64,000 bases of DNA from Streptomyces tateyamensis (GCF_003205575.1 NZ_PYBW01000022.1:96015-160014); one strand, 5' to 3'. Shown: positions 42,413-51,332, counted from the stretch's first letter. The notes: generated by a model not told the origin, from the letters alone. Translations and numbers: made by a program.

Positions 42413-43734
42413 CGCTCCGCCCGAATGCGCTCGGCCACGGCGTCCTCGGTCATCGCGCGGTCGGTGTACACCAGCGGGCGCTCGGTCTCGGTGACGATGT
42501 GCTTGACCACCTGGACGTTGCCGTTGACGTCCCAGACCGCGATGCCCGGGGAGAGGGTCGGGATGATCTCCACCGCCCAGCGGGGCAGGCCGAGCACCCG
42601 CCCGGTGGCCCGGGCCTCGTCGGCCTTCTGCATGTAGATGGTGCGGGTGGAGGCCATCTTGAGGATCGCCGAGGCCTCCTTCGCGGCGGCGCCGTCCACC
42701 ACGTCGGACAGGTGGTGGACCACCGCCACGAAGGACAGGCCGAGCCGGCGGCCGAACTTGAGCAGGCGCTGGAAGAGCTGGGCCACGAACGGGCTGTTGA
42801 TGATGTGCCAGGCCTCCTCGACCAGGAAGATCCGCTTCCTGCGGTCGGGGCGGATCCAGGTGTGCTCCAGCCAGACGCCGACGATCGCCATCAGGATCGG
42901 CATCGCGATCGAGTTGCGGTCGATGTGCGAGAGGTCGAAGACGATCAGCGGGGCGTCCAGGTCGATCCCGGAGCTGGTCGGACCGTCGAACATGCCGCGC
43001 AGGTCGCCGTCGACCAGGCGGTCCAGCACCAGGGCCACGTCCAGGCCCCAGGACTGCACCTCCTCCGGGTCCACCCCGAGCGACTCCACCGAGGACAGGT
43101 CGGGGCGGCGCAGCGTGTCGATGATGTCGCCGAGGATCGGCTGGCGGTCCGTCACCGTCGCCCGCACGTGCGCGTGCGCGGCCTTGAGCGCGAAGCCGGC
43201 CCGCTCCTCCAGGCCGCGCCCGAGCGCCACCTCGATGATGGTGCGAAGCAGCGAGAGCTGGCCGGTGGTGGTGATCGCCGGGTCCAGCGGGTTCAGCTTG
43301 ACCCCGCCGTCCCGGGCCGCCATCGGGTCCAGCCGGACCGACTTTATGCCCAGCGCGTCGGCGATCAGGTTCCACTCGCCGACCCCGTCCTCGCCCTGCG
43401 CGTCCAGCACCACCACCTGGCGGTCGCGGAATCTCAACTGGCGCAGCACGTAGGTCTTCTCCAGCGCCGACTTGCCGTTGCCGGACTCGCCCAGGACCAG
43501 CCAGTGCGGGGCCGGCAGCTGCTGGCCGTAGAGCTGGAACGGGTCGTAGACGTACCCCTTGCCGCTGTACACCTCGCGCCCGATGATCACCCCGGAGTCG
43601 CCCAGCCCGGGCGCGGCGGTGGGCAGGTAGACCGCCTGCGCCTGGCCGCTGGAGGTGCGCACCGGCAGCCGGGTGGTCTCCACCCGGCCGAACATCAGGC
43701 TGGTGAAGGACTCGGAGAGGTTGCCAATGGCCAC
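42385..43734 (-). CDS. VirB4/TraC-like ATPase (motor domain only) of a T4SS-like locus
   Basis: A 449-residue P-loop ATPase. Walker A is GESGNGKSALEK, preceded by HWLVLGESG. Walker B is RIFLVEEAWHII, and VVHHLSDVVDG is a RecA-fold sensor region. It corresponds to the motor half of VirB4; the N-terminal half is the separate upstream gene. It starts at GTG 43734 behind GGAGG, 15 bases after that gene. I believe it corresponds to CmdB of the S. coelicolor cmdABCDEF differentiation locus. Tail-to-tail overlap with the kinase gene is 28 bases. Confidence 0.88.
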   Translation of the reverse strand: MAIGNLSESFTSLMFGRVETTRLPVRTSSGQAQAVYLPTAAPGLGDSGVIIGREVYSGKGYVYDPFQLYGQQLPAPHWLVLGESGNGKSALEKTYVLRQLRFRDRQVVVLDAQGEDGVGEWNLIADALGIKSVRLDPMAARDGGVKLNPLDPAITTTGQLSLLRTIIEVALGRGLEERAGFALKAAHAHVRATVTDRQPILGDIIDTLRRPDLSSVESLGVDPEEVQSWGLDVALVLDRLVDGDLRGMFDGPTSSGIDLDAPLIVFDLSHIDRNSIAMPILMAIVGVWLEHTWIRPDRRKRIFLVEEAWHIINSPFVAQLFQRLLKFGRRLGLSFVAVVHHLSDVVDGAAAKEASAILKMASTRTIYMQKADEARATGRVLGLPRWAVEIIPTLSPGIAVWDVNGNVQVVKHIVTETERPLVYTDRAMTEDAVAERIRAERQLAAEPGV

Positions 43735-43749
43735 GGGGACCTCCAGGGG

Positions 43750-45324
43750 TCAGCGACGGATGCCGGTGGCGAACGGCAGGGTGTTGACGAAGGCCCGGTG
43801 GTGCTCGCGGTCGCACCACTCCAGCTTCAGGTAGCTCTTGCCGGCCGAGGCGCGGATGGTCCGCTTGTCCCGGGCCAGCGCCTCGGGGCTGCGCGAGGAG
43901 ACGGTGATGTAGCCGACCAGGTTGACCCCGGCCGCGCCGGAGGCCAGGTCGTCGCCGCGCTGGTCCACCCGGCCGCTGTGCGCCAGGTCGCGCGGGTCCA
44001 CCGTGCGGTTCATCTTGGCGGCCCGGCTGGTCTCGGCGTCGTCGTTGGTCTTCTCGGTGAGCATCCGCTCGATCGCCACGTCGGTGGGTTCCAGGTCCAT
44101 GGTGACCGCGACGGTGCGGATCACGTCCGGGGTGTGCACCAGCAGCGGGGCGAGGAAGTTGACGCCCACCGGGGTGAGCGGCCACTCCTTGATCCAGGCG
44201 GTGGCGTGGCACCAGGGCGCCCGGGTGGTCGACTCGCGGGTCTTGGCCTGCAGGTACTGCGGGTGGGTGGCGTCCAGCTCGGCCGGCCAGGCGTTGCGCC
44301 GGCTCATCGCCTGGATGTGGTCGATCGGGTGGTCCGGGTCGTACATCGAGTGCAGCAGCGAGGAGAGCCGGGCCTGGCCCAGCGGCTGCCGCACCCGGAT
44401 GTCGGCCTCGGTCAACCGGGCGCAGATGTCGGTGAGCTCACGGGCCATCACGGCGGCCAGGCCGTCGTCGTCGCGGGCCGGGGTGCCGGTGGCGGTGCGG
44501 CCCATCGCGTGCGCCTCGGCGGCCAGGTCGCGGGTGTAGTGCATGCAGGCCACCAGGTAGGCCCGGTGCTGCTCGGAGGAGGTGGAGACCATCGACTGCA
44601 ACTGGTCGTAGGAGTCCTGCAGCCAGCGCGGGGCGCCGTGGTCGCCGCGCCGCTCGACGTCCTTGGCGTGCGCGTCCGGGTCGGCGGGCAGCGTGCGGGC
44701 CAGGATCTGCAGCCGGGTCACGAAGCCGTCGCCGTTGGCCACGTGCTTGAGCAGGGTGCCGAACCGGTCGACCAGCGCCTCCTGGTCCTCCGAGTCGCGC
44801 AGGCCCACGCCCGGGCCCTCGATCTCGATCGCCGCGGTCACCGTGCGGCGCTCCAGGTGCATCAGCACGCCGACCTCGTCCGGCCCGAACGGCGCGCTCA
44901 GCCAGCGCAGCCGGCCGACGCCCGGGGGCGGGCCGACCTCGATCTCGCGGCCGTCCAGCCGGGTGCCGGCGTCCATCGCGGTGGACTGCCAGACGGCCCG
45001 GCCGCTGCGCAGAGTGCGCCGGTAGGTCCGGTTGATCTCCAACCACCGGTAGAAGGTGCGGCGCCGGTAGGGCAGGTAGACGGCAGCTATGGCCAGCAGC
45101 GGGAACCCGATCAGGCCGGCGATCCGCAGCGCCAGCACCGGCATCAGCAGGCCCCAGAGCATGCCGAGGAAGGCGCCGAAGATGATCAGCATGATCTCGC
45201 CGGACTCCCGGTTGCGGCCGATCGGGGCGTTCGGCCGGGCCTTGCCGATCAAGTAGGTACGGCGCTGGTGCGGGTACGGCTGGGCGTACTGGCCCCCGTA
45301 CTGGCCGAGCGGTTCGCTGCTCAT
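43750..45324 (-). CDS. SCO6880-family protein: PrgI-like membrane segment plus VirB4 N-domain-like region
   Basis: A 524-residue protein. Two adjacent membrane helices near residues 44-82 (IMLIIFGAFLGMLWGLLMPVLAL and the following segment) precede a large cytoplasmic region. Sequence such as RTYLIGKARPNAPIGRNRESGE and WLSAPFGPDEVGVLMHLERRTVTAAIEIEGPG is typical of the SCO6880 family. It has no Walker motif; it is the N-terminal partner of the ATPase downstream. The ATG at 45324 has GGAGG. The gap to the VirB6-like gene is 7 bases, so the genes form one operon. Confidence 0.88.
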   Translation of the reverse strand: MSSEPLGQYGGQYAQPYPHQRRTYLIGKARPNAPIGRNRESGEIMLIIFGAFLGMLWGLLMPVLALRIAGLIGFPLLAIAAVYLPYRRRTFYRWLEINRTYRRTLRSGRAVWQSTAMDAGTRLDGREIEVGPPPGVGRLRWLSAPFGPDEVGVLMHLERRTVTAAIEIEGPGVGLRDSEDQEALVDRFGTLLKHVANGDGFVTRLQILARTLPADPDAHAKDVERRGDHGAPRWLQDSYDQLQSMVSTSSEQHRAYLVACMHYTRDLAAEAHAMGRTATGTPARDDDGLAAVMARELTDICARLTEADIRVRQPLGQARLSSLLHSMYDPDHPIDHIQAMSRRNAWPAELDATHPQYLQAKTRESTTRAPWCHATAWIKEWPLTPVGVNFLAPLLVHTPDVIRTVAVTMDLEPTDVAIERMLTEKTNDDAETSRAAKMNRTVDPRDLAHSGRVDQRGDDLASGAAGVNLVGYITVSSRSPEALARDKRTIRASAGKSYLKLEWCDREHHRAFVNTLPFATGIRR

Positions 45325-45331
45325 GCTGCGG

Positions 45332-46627
45332 TCAGCCTCCCTTCGCTGGGTTCTGGGCGGGTGTGGTCGGAGCGGTGTTCTGGGCCGGCGGCGCGGGGCT
45401 GCGCGAGGCGTGCGCGGCGATGCCCGGGGCCACCGAGCCGCCGCCCGCACCCGAGCCGGAGGCCGACGCGGTCTCCGGTCCCGAGCCGCGCGAGCCGTGG
45501 GTGGAGATGCCCTGCTTCACCAGGTTGGCCGGCCCGTTGATCATCGCCGAACCGGCGCTCACCGCGTTGGCCCGGGCGTTGCGCAGGTGCGCCATCTCGT
45601 CGCCGAAGCCGGGCACGAAGCGGTAGATCGCGCTGGTCGCGAAGATCGACAGGAACAGGATGGCCAGCCCCGCCAACACCCGGGCGAAGTCGTCCGAGGC
45701 ACCGGCACCGCCGGCCACCGCGCTGGCCAGGCCCAGAATGATCACGATCACCGGCTTGGCCAGGTCGACCGCGGCCATCAGGCCGGCCCACCGGCGCACG
45801 TGCTTCCACAGCTGCTTGTCCACCAGGCCGGCGTAGACCGCGGTGCCGAGCAGCGCGCCCACGTAGAGCATCGCGGTGCGGATCCACAGCTCGATCCAGA
45901 GCACCACCGCCGCCAGCACCGCCACCAGCGAGACCAGCACCAGGATCAGCGGGCCGCCGCCGATCGACCCGTGCTCCAGGGTGTCGGCGAACCCGCCGAG
46001 GTACGTCCCGGTGTCCGACTTGGTCCCGGCCGCGATCGCCGCCGTCAGCCCGTCGGTCGCGCCCACCAGGGTGTACAGGCTCAGCGGCGTGAAGGCCGAG
46101 GCGATGACGGTCAGCCAGAGGAACCCGATCGCCTCCGAGAAGGCCTGCGACAACGGCACCCCGCGCACCGCCCGCTTGGTCACCGCGAGCAGCCACAGCA
46201 CCAGGGTCAGCACGGTGGAGGCGGCGAACACCACGGCGTACTGGGCCAGGAAGTCCGTATTGGTGAAGTCCACCTGCGTGGTGGTGTCGATCACCGACGA
46301 CAGGTTCCGCACCACCCACGCCGCCGCCTGCGCACACGCCTTCGCCAACGACCCGAGCGGATCCGTCACCTGCCCCACCGTCCCACCCCCGGGGACGGTG
46401 ACACCGCCGGGGTTGGTCCCGCACACCGTGTCGGCGCCGGGGAGGGGGAAGTCACAACCCTTGCTCGGCGACGGACTTGGACTCGGACTCGGCGCCGCGA
46501 AGACGCGTTGGGCCGCGACCATCGCCCCCAGCTGGACCGTCGCCATGACCGCGCCCAGTCGCAGGGCGCGCCGCTTCACCCGCCCGAAGTCGGCCAGCGC
46601 GCCGTCCTGCGCTCCGTCAGCGGGCAT
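45332..46627 (-). CDS. VirB6/TrbL-like polytopic membrane protein
   Basis: A 431-residue protein. After an N-terminal region and a Pro/Ser repeat (APSPSPSPSPSKG) come about six to seven membrane helices, such as AVVFAASTVLTLVLWLLAVT, ILVLVSLVAVLAAVVLWIELW and LAGLAILFLSIFATSAIYRFV. A Ser/Ala/Gly/Pro-rich cytoplasmic tail ends it. The central WIELWIRTAMLYVGALLG is a pattern of TrbL/VirB6 inner-membrane channels. The start is ATG 46627 with GGAGG nine bases upstream, overlapping the previous gene by 11 bases. Confidence 0.83.
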   Translation of the reverse strand: MPADGAQDGALADFGRVKRRALRLGAVMATVQLGAMVAAQRVFAAPSPSPSPSPSKGCDFPLPGADTVCGTNPGGVTVPGGGTVGQVTDPLGSLAKACAQAAAWVVRNLSSVIDTTTQVDFTNTDFLAQYAVVFAASTVLTLVLWLLAVTKRAVRGVPLSQAFSEAIGFLWLTVIASAFTPLSLYTLVGATDGLTAAIAAGTKSDTGTYLGGFADTLEHGSIGGGPLILVLVSLVAVLAAVVLWIELWIRTAMLYVGALLGTAVYAGLVDKQLWKHVRRWAGLMAAVDLAKPVIVIILGLASAVAGGAGASDDFARVLAGLAILFLSIFATSAIYRFVPGFGDEMAHLRNARANAVSAGSAMINGPANLVKQGISTHGSRGSGPETASASGSGAGGGSVAPGIAAHASRSPAPPAQNTAPTTPAQNPAKGG

Positions 46628-47426
46628 AGCGGAAGCCTCCGAACTGCTGGACGGCGCCGGTGATCTCATCGGCACCGGCGGCCTGTTGGTCGGCGGGCAC
46701 CGGGGCCGGCCCGCTCTGCCGGGAGAAGTCGGTGAGCTTCCAGTCGCCCCCGACCCAGTGCAGCGTCAGCGTCAGCGTGTACCAGGTGGCCTTCACCGGC
46801 AGGGTCGAGCCGCTCCCCGCCAGCCCGCCCAGCCCGGTGCACCAGACCAGCGCCTTGGTGGTGTCCGCGCTGTACCCGTCTGTCCTGGTGCCGATCGGCA
46901 CCGCGCGGCTGACGAACACCAGCCCGGTCGGCGCCCGGCCCTGAGCGTCCAGGCCGTAGCCGGCCAGCGCCTCGGGCGTCATCGCCTGGTCCAGCCGGCC
47001 GCGCAGGGCGTCGGCCACCGCGGGGTCGGCGATCGCGCCCAGGACGGTGCGCCGCCCGTCGGTGCGGAACATGTCGGCCCCGCCCAGGGCCACCGCGTAG
47101 TTGGCGGCCGCCGACTGGGCGCCCTGCTCGGTGTGCGGGTAGCCGGTGCCGATCCCGTTGGTGCTGGTGCTCACCGGCAGCTCGCCGCTGGGCGCCGTGG
47201 GCGCGCTCGAGCCGGGCGGCGGGGCGTCCTGGTGGCCCGCGCCGGACTGGTTCACGTGCTTGCCGCTGTTGGCGATCGAGATGGCCACCACCAGCAGGGT
47301 GACCACCACCAGCACCGTCAGCAGGGTGCGCAGCGGCCGGGCCTGACGACCAGTCGGCGGCAGGGAGCCCTGTTCGCCGACCGGCAGCCGCGTACGGGTG
47401 TGCGGCTGGTCGTCGGGCAACGGCAC
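46617..47426 (-). CDS. Bitopic conjugal-transfer-like protein (VirB8/TcpC-like)
   Basis: A 269-residue protein with a short cytoplasmic N-terminus, one membrane helix (LLTVLVVVTLLVVAISIAN, about 34-52) and an extracytoplasmic NTF2-like domain. YALTVTLHW-type strands (TWYTLTLTLHWVGGDWKLTDFSRQSGP) match the C-terminal region of TcpC/VirB8 proteins. It starts at GTG 47426 with AGGAGG. It overlaps the VirB6-like gene by 11 bases. Such proteins form part of the T4SS inner-membrane assembly. Confidence 0.82.
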   Translation of the reverse strand: MPLPDDQPHTRTRLPVGEQGSLPPTGRQARPLRTLLTVLVVVTLLVVAISIANSGKHVNQSGAGHQDAPPPGSSAPTAPSGELPVSTSTNGIGTGYPHTEQGAQSAAANYAVALGGADMFRTDGRRTVLGAIADPAVADALRGRLDQAMTPEALAGYGLDAQGRAPTGLVFVSRAVPIGTRTDGYSADTTKALVWCTGLGGLAGSGSTLPVKATWYTLTLTLHWVGGDWKLTDFSRQSGPAPVPADQQAAGADEITGAVQQFGGFRYAR

Positions 47427-47539
47427 GGCGGCCCTCCTGGGACAGGGAGCCGGGGTACGGGCTCCAGCGTGGTGATCGGGGCGAGCGGCGCGAGGCTGCG
47501 GCAGACCCGGTGGCGATCACCGGGCCGACTGTCTGATCG

Positions 47540-47908
47540 TCAGATAGCCATGCCGTAAACAATGGTGAAGAGCGTGCCGAGCGAACCGATGATGAACACG
47601 CCGGTCAGCCCGGCGATGATCAGCCCCTTGCCCTGCTCGGCGCTGAAGGTGTCCCGCATCGCGGTGGCGCCGATCCGCTGCTTGGCCGCGCCCCAGACCG
47701 CGATCGCCAGGCAGGCCAGGATGGCGACCGCCATCACCACCTCGACCATGATCCGGGCTTCCGACCCCAGGGTGGAGAAAGGACCCCAATCCGGGGCGAT
47801 GCCACCGATAATGGTGTCGATACTGCCCTTCTTGGGCGGATCCGCAGCCAGGAGGCCACTTGCGTATCCGTTCACGGTGTTGCCCACACTGCTCACTGTG
47901 TCACCCAC
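47540..47908 (-). CDS. Small two-helix membrane protein, pilin-like (VirB2-type) candidate
   Basis: About 122 residues. It has a hydrophilic N-terminus and two membrane helices, MVEVVMAVAILACLAIAVWGAA and LIIAGLTGVFIIGSLGTLFTIVYGM, separated by a short charged loop (KQRIGATAMRDTFSAEQGKG). This is the size and topology of VirB2 pilins, and it is the first gene of the leftward T4SS-like operon. There is no obvious cleaved signal. The start is GTG 47908 (AGGA seven bases upstream) or ATG 47914. The pilin call is inference from topology and context. Confidence 0.7.
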   Translation of the reverse strand: MGDTVSSVGNTVNGYASGLLAADPPKKGSIDTIIGGIAPDWGPFSTLGSEARIMVEVVMAVAILACLAIAVWGAAKQRIGATAMRDTFSAEQGKGLIIAGLTGVFIIGSLGTLFTIVYGMAI

Positions 47909-48251
47909 GTGCATTTCCTGTCTCACCGCCCGATCAGGCAATTCAAGGCCCGCACCACCGGAGTGCGAAGGCCCGAGGCCTATTCTTGGCCAGATCTGAT
48001 GTCGACTTGGCTACTTCTGGAGGATTGGTCGCAAGACATCGGACACGTACGCCAGGATGTCCACCGTACGAAGGATAGCGCTCACTCTCAGTATCTCCGA
48101 TGATTGCGCTGAGCAATGACTGTCGGCAGACTCCGGAGGTGTCGGCCGAACGACCTGGCGCGTGCGGGGGGCATATGCGTACCGGTGCCGTGCCCAAGGC
48201 TCCAGGTCCCGGATTCCCCCGTGACCCCAAGCTCTCTGACACTGCATCGGG
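47909..48251. other. Divergent intergenic region of the T4SS-like locus
   Basis: About 340 bases with visibly lower GC than the flanks. It must carry the divergent promoters of the T4SS-like operon and the lytic transglycosylase gene. A short repeat ATTGC-GCTGA-GCAAT lies near 48100-48115, and CGTACG-type steps lie around 48037-48070. No operator could be assigned. Confidence 0.5.
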
Positions 48252-49310
48252 ATGGTGCTGATGGTACTCCGGAATGGCACGCGAGCGGCCGTCGCAGGCG
48301 GAGCTGTTGCATTCGGCTTCCTGCTGCTGGTGGGGGTGGGGACCTATGCGGCCAGTGGGGCTCCGCAGACCGTCGGCAACTCCCAACTCGGCCTGGCCCC
48401 AGGCACCGTCCCGGCCGCCTACACCCAGCTGATCCAGCGGGCCGGCAGCAGCTGCCCGGAGATCTCCGCCCCGATGCTGGCCGCCCAGCTGTACCAGGAG
48501 AGCGGCTTCGACCCGGGTGCCCGCAGCCCCGTCGGCGCCCAGGGCATCGCCCAGTTCATGCCCGGCACCTGGGCCGAGTACGGCCAGGACGGCAACGGCG
48601 ACGGCAGGCGCGACGTCTGGGACCCGGCCGACGCCATCCCCGCCGCCGCCGCCTACGACTGCGCGATGGCCCGGGCCACCGTCGGCATCCCGGGCGACCG
48701 GCAGGCCAACCTGCTGGCCGCCTACAACGCCGGCTCGGACGCGGTGCTCCGCTACCAGGGCGTGCCGCCGTACAGCGAGACCCAGGGCTACGTGCGCTCG
48801 ATCCGGGCGCTGGCGCAGAGCTTCACCGCCGCCACCGCCCCCGTGACGGTCTCCCAGCAGGCCTCCGGCGCGATCTACTTCGCCCAGACCAAGCTCGGCA
48901 CCCCCTATCTGTGGGGCGGCGAGGGCCTGCCCTCGCAGGCGGGCCGGTTCGACTGCTCCGGCCTGACCCAGGCCGCCTACGCCTCGGTGGGAATCACCCT
49001 GCCCCGGGTCGCCAACGACCAGTGGTACGCCGGCCAGCACCCGACCCGGGACCAGCTGCGTCCGGGCGACCTGGTCTTCTTCGCCACCGACCTCAACGAT
49101 CCGCGCAGCATCCACCACGTCGGCATCTACGTGGGCGGCGGCTACATGATCAACGCCCCGCACACCGGCGCGGTGATCCGCTACGACACCATCGACCAGC
49201 CTGACTACATCGGCGCCACCCGGGTCAGCTCGGACGGTGCCGCCGCCCTGCCGGTGCGCGGCTCCGACGGCTCGATCACGGGCGGCTCGGACCCGACCCC
49301 GAGGAGTTGA
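48252..49310 (+). CDS. Bifunctional lytic transglycosylase/NlpC-P60 peptidoglycan hydrolase
   Basis: A 352-residue exported enzyme. A signal sequence (AAVAGGAVAFGFLLLVGVGTYAAS) is followed by an SLT domain with catalytic Glu in QLYQESGFDPGARS and GIAQFMPGTWAEYG, then an NlpC/P60 domain with Cys in RFDCSGLTQAAY, His in IHHVGIYVGGGYMINAPHTG. It can therefore cut both glycan and peptide. It faces the T4SS-like operon and fits a VirB1-like wall-opening role. S. coelicolor SCO4132, the transglycosylase next to cmd, affects differentiation and actinorhodin. The start is ATG 48252 or ATG 48261. Confidence 0.9.
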   Translation: MVLMVLRNGTRAAVAGGAVAFGFLLLVGVGTYAASGAPQTVGNSQLGLAPGTVPAAYTQLIQRAGSSCPEISAPMLAAQLYQESGFDPGARSPVGAQGIAQFMPGTWAEYGQDGNGDGRRDVWDPADAIPAAAAYDCAMARATVGIPGDRQANLLAAYNAGSDAVLRYQGVPPYSETQGYVRSIRALAQSFTAATAPVTVSQQASGAIYFAQTKLGTPYLWGGEGLPSQAGRFDCSGLTQAAYASVGITLPRVANDQWYAGQHPTRDQLRPGDLVFFATDLNDPRSIHHVGIYVGGGYMINAPHTGAVIRYDTIDQPDYIGATRVSSDGAAALPVRGSDGSITGGSDPTPRS

Positions 49311-49390
49311 CGGTGTGACAGGTCGTCCACGGTCCGTCAAGTAGGCTGCCGCGCGGACGATCTTCCGGCACGGAGCACAGGAGGTGCGGC

Positions 49391-50098
49391 ATGTCCACGC
49401 TGCTGGCCGACGGCAACCCCGACCTCGACCTGCTCTACACCGTCAACGGCTGGGCCCGGGCGGCCCCGCCCTGGCTGGACTCGGCCGTCTCCTGGATCGG
49501 CGAGTACGGCATCCTGCTGGGCCTGCTGACGCTCTGTGCGCTCGGCTGGCTGCGGGCCCGCAAGCAGCCGGCCGCCCCCGTGGCGGTGGCCGGGGTGCTC
49601 TGGGTGCCGCTCTCGGTCGCGCTGGCGGAGCTGGCCAACCTGCCGATCGCCGCCATCGTGGACCGCCCGCGCCCGTTCGTCGGCCACGCCGGGCTGGACG
49701 TCCTGGTGGCCGGCAAGGCCGGCACCCACTCCTTCGTCAGCGACCACGCCACGATGGCGATGGCCTTCGCGGTCGCGCTGTTCCTGGTGGACCGCCGGCT
49801 CGGGGCGCTGGCCGGGTCGCTGGCCCTGCTGCAGGGCTTCTGCCGGGTCTTCATGGGCGTGCACTACCCGACCGACGTGCTGGGCGGCTACGCGCTGGCC
49901 GCCGCCGTGGTGCTGCTGCTGGCCCCCATCGCGATGGTGGTGCTGGTCCCGCTCTGCCACGCGCTGACCCGCTCGCCGCTGGCCCCGCTGGTCACCGCAT
50001 CCCCCGGACCCCGCCCCGGCGGCCGCCGCCGGCGCACCGGCGTGGACCCCGCCCCGCAGCCCCGGCACCCGCTGGACGACTCCGACCTGGCGGCGTAG
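49391..50098 (+). CDS. PAP2-family membrane phosphatase (BcrC-like)
   Basis: A 235-residue protein with about five to six membrane helices. The phosphatase motifs are IAAIVDRPRPF (motif 1), HSFVSDHATMAMAF (motif 2, SDHA in place of PSGH) and CRVFMGVHYPTDVLGGY (motif 3 with catalytic His and Asp). It probably removes a phosphate from undecaprenyl pyrophosphate or a related lipid, recycling the wall carrier. A basic Pro/Arg-rich tail follows. The ATG is at 49391 with AGGAGG upstream. Confidence 0.9.
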   Translation: MSTLLADGNPDLDLLYTVNGWARAAPPWLDSAVSWIGEYGILLGLLTLCALGWLRARKQPAAPVAVAGVLWVPLSVALAELANLPIAAIVDRPRPFVGHAGLDVLVAGKAGTHSFVSDHATMAMAFAVALFLVDRRLGALAGSLALLQGFCRVFMGVHYPTDVLGGYALAAAVVLLLAPIAMVVLVPLCHALTRSPLAPLVTASPGPRPGGRRRRTGVDPAPQPRHPLDDSDLAA

Positions 50099-50116
50099 CG
50101 CGCGTGCCGAACAGTG

Positions 50117-50314
50117 CTAGGCCCGCTCCGCCGCCGCCCGGTGCTCGGCGGCGTCGCGGCGGGCCTTGTCCCGGGACCGGCGGGCCGGTGCGGCCCAGCC
50201 GCAGGTGCAGGCGGCGGAGGCGAACGAACCGCGCTCGGTGACCGCGACCTGGTGCCCCGCGGCGCCCTCCGGCTCGGGCACGGCGGGGTGGGCTCGGGAG
50301 GGTCGTACCAACAC
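50117..50314 (-). CDS. Small conserved protein with an ACTCGW motif
   Basis: A 65-residue protein, start GTG 50314. The core SFASAACTCGWAAPARRSRDKARRDAAEHRA contains a Cys-Thr-Cys pair and a basic helix; small streptomycete proteins with this pattern are common. It might bind a metal through the two Cys. The function is unknown. It converges on the PAP2 gene with an 18-base gap. Confidence 0.65.
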   Translation of the reverse strand: MLVRPSRAHPAVPEPEGAAGHQVAVTERGSFASAACTCGWAAPARRSRDKARRDAAEHRAAAERA

Positions 50315-50453
50315 GAAAGCAACGGTAACTCACCGGCGCACAACGCCCGCCATGCGCCGAGAAGGCGTAACCAACACTTCCACTCCTCGTTGTCGCAAGT
50401 ACCGGCCTACGTCCACCAAGGGGCGCCGGCGGTTCGAGGGGGTTGGGATCACC

Positions 50454-51332
50454 ATGAGGACTTCGCGCCGGGCCCGGCTGCTCGCGTCGACCGTCGGCCC
50501 GCTGCTCGCGGCCGTGCTCACCGGCTGCGGCGGCGCCTCGGCCGGCTCCTCCGACTCCGGTGCCGCGGGCTCCGAGGCGCACCCGCAGGTGGCCGACAAG
50601 CTGGCCGACGACCCGCTCACCGCCGTCCGCAACGCCGCCGACATCACCGGCCACACCGGTTCGGCCCAGGCCGCCACCCGGCTGACCACCGAATCGGGCG
50701 ACAAGAAGGCGGACTTCACCGGCAGCGGCCCGTACGACTACGCCAAGCGGATCGGCCGGCTGGAGGTGCAGGTGCCCCCCGGCGCGGCCACCACCGGCAA
50801 GGTGGTGGAGGTGGTCGAGCCCGGCCTGGTCTTCCTGCAGAACAGCGGCGCCAAGGTGCCGGCCGGCAAGTGGGTCAAGCTCGACGTGCGGCAACTGGCC
50901 GACGGCAACCTGATCAGTAACGGCGCCACCGACCCGGCCACCGCCGCGGGCGCGCTGCGCGGTGCCCAGCAGGCCTCGCTGCTCGGCACCGAGGCGGTGG
51001 ACGGGGTCCAGCTCAAGCACTACCAGGGCACCCTGGACCTGGCCAAGGCGGCCGACGCCACCGGCGGCCCGGCCGCCAACGGCCTGCGCACCGCGGCCGC
51101 GACCTTCACCGTCAAGGCCGTCCCGTTCGAGGCCTGGCTGGACGGGCAGGGCCGGCTGCACAAGCTGACCGAGACCTTCGCCTTCGCCGGGGTGCCCGGT
51201 TCCAAGGACCCGAAGGACCAGGTGAAGGTGGTCTCCTCACTGACGCTGAGTGAGTTCGGCACCGCCGTGCAGGTGGCCGAGCCGCCGGCGGCCGACGTGG
51301 TGGACATGCAGGACGGCAGTTCGCCGAAGTGA
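50454..51332 (+). CDS. LppX/LprG-like lipoprotein, function unknown
   Basis: A 292-residue lipoprotein: MRTSRRARLLASTVGPLLAAVLTGCGG has a lipobox LTGC with Cys 25. The mature part (TAVRNAADITGHTGSAQAATRL, VFLQNSGAKVPAGKWVKLDVRQLA, FEAWLDGQGRLHKLTETFAF) is a beta-sheet fold like mycobacterial LppX/LprG and streptomycete DUF-type lipoproteins. These carry hydrophobic ligands. No specific ligand is indicated. The start is ATG 50454, and the gene stands alone. Confidence 0.8.
   Translation: MRTSRRARLLASTVGPLLAAVLTGCGGASAGSSDSGAAGSEAHPQVADKLADDPLTAVRNAADITGHTGSAQAATRLTTESGDKKADFTGSGPYDYAKRIGRLEVQVPPGAATTGKVVEVVEPGLVFLQNSGAKVPAGKWVKLDVRQLADGNLISNGATDPATAAGALRGAQQASLLGTEAVDGVQLKHYQGTLDLAKAADATGGPAANGLRTAAATFTVKAVPFEAWLDGQGRLHKLTETFAFAGVPGSKDPKDQVKVVSSLTLSEFGTAVQVAEPPAADVVDMQDGSSPK

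Noticed and set aside
40832..44212. A 1126-codon minus-strand frame across the histidine kinase and ATPase genes
   Set aside because: It is out of frame with the ATPase gene and antisense to the kinase; composition is shadow-like and no start or ribosome site supports it.
42385..47908. Integrated conjugative plasmid
   Set aside because: No integrase, excisionase, relaxase, TraB/FtsK-like protein, replication gene, tRNA target or flanking repeat is present; base composition of the genes matches the surroundings.
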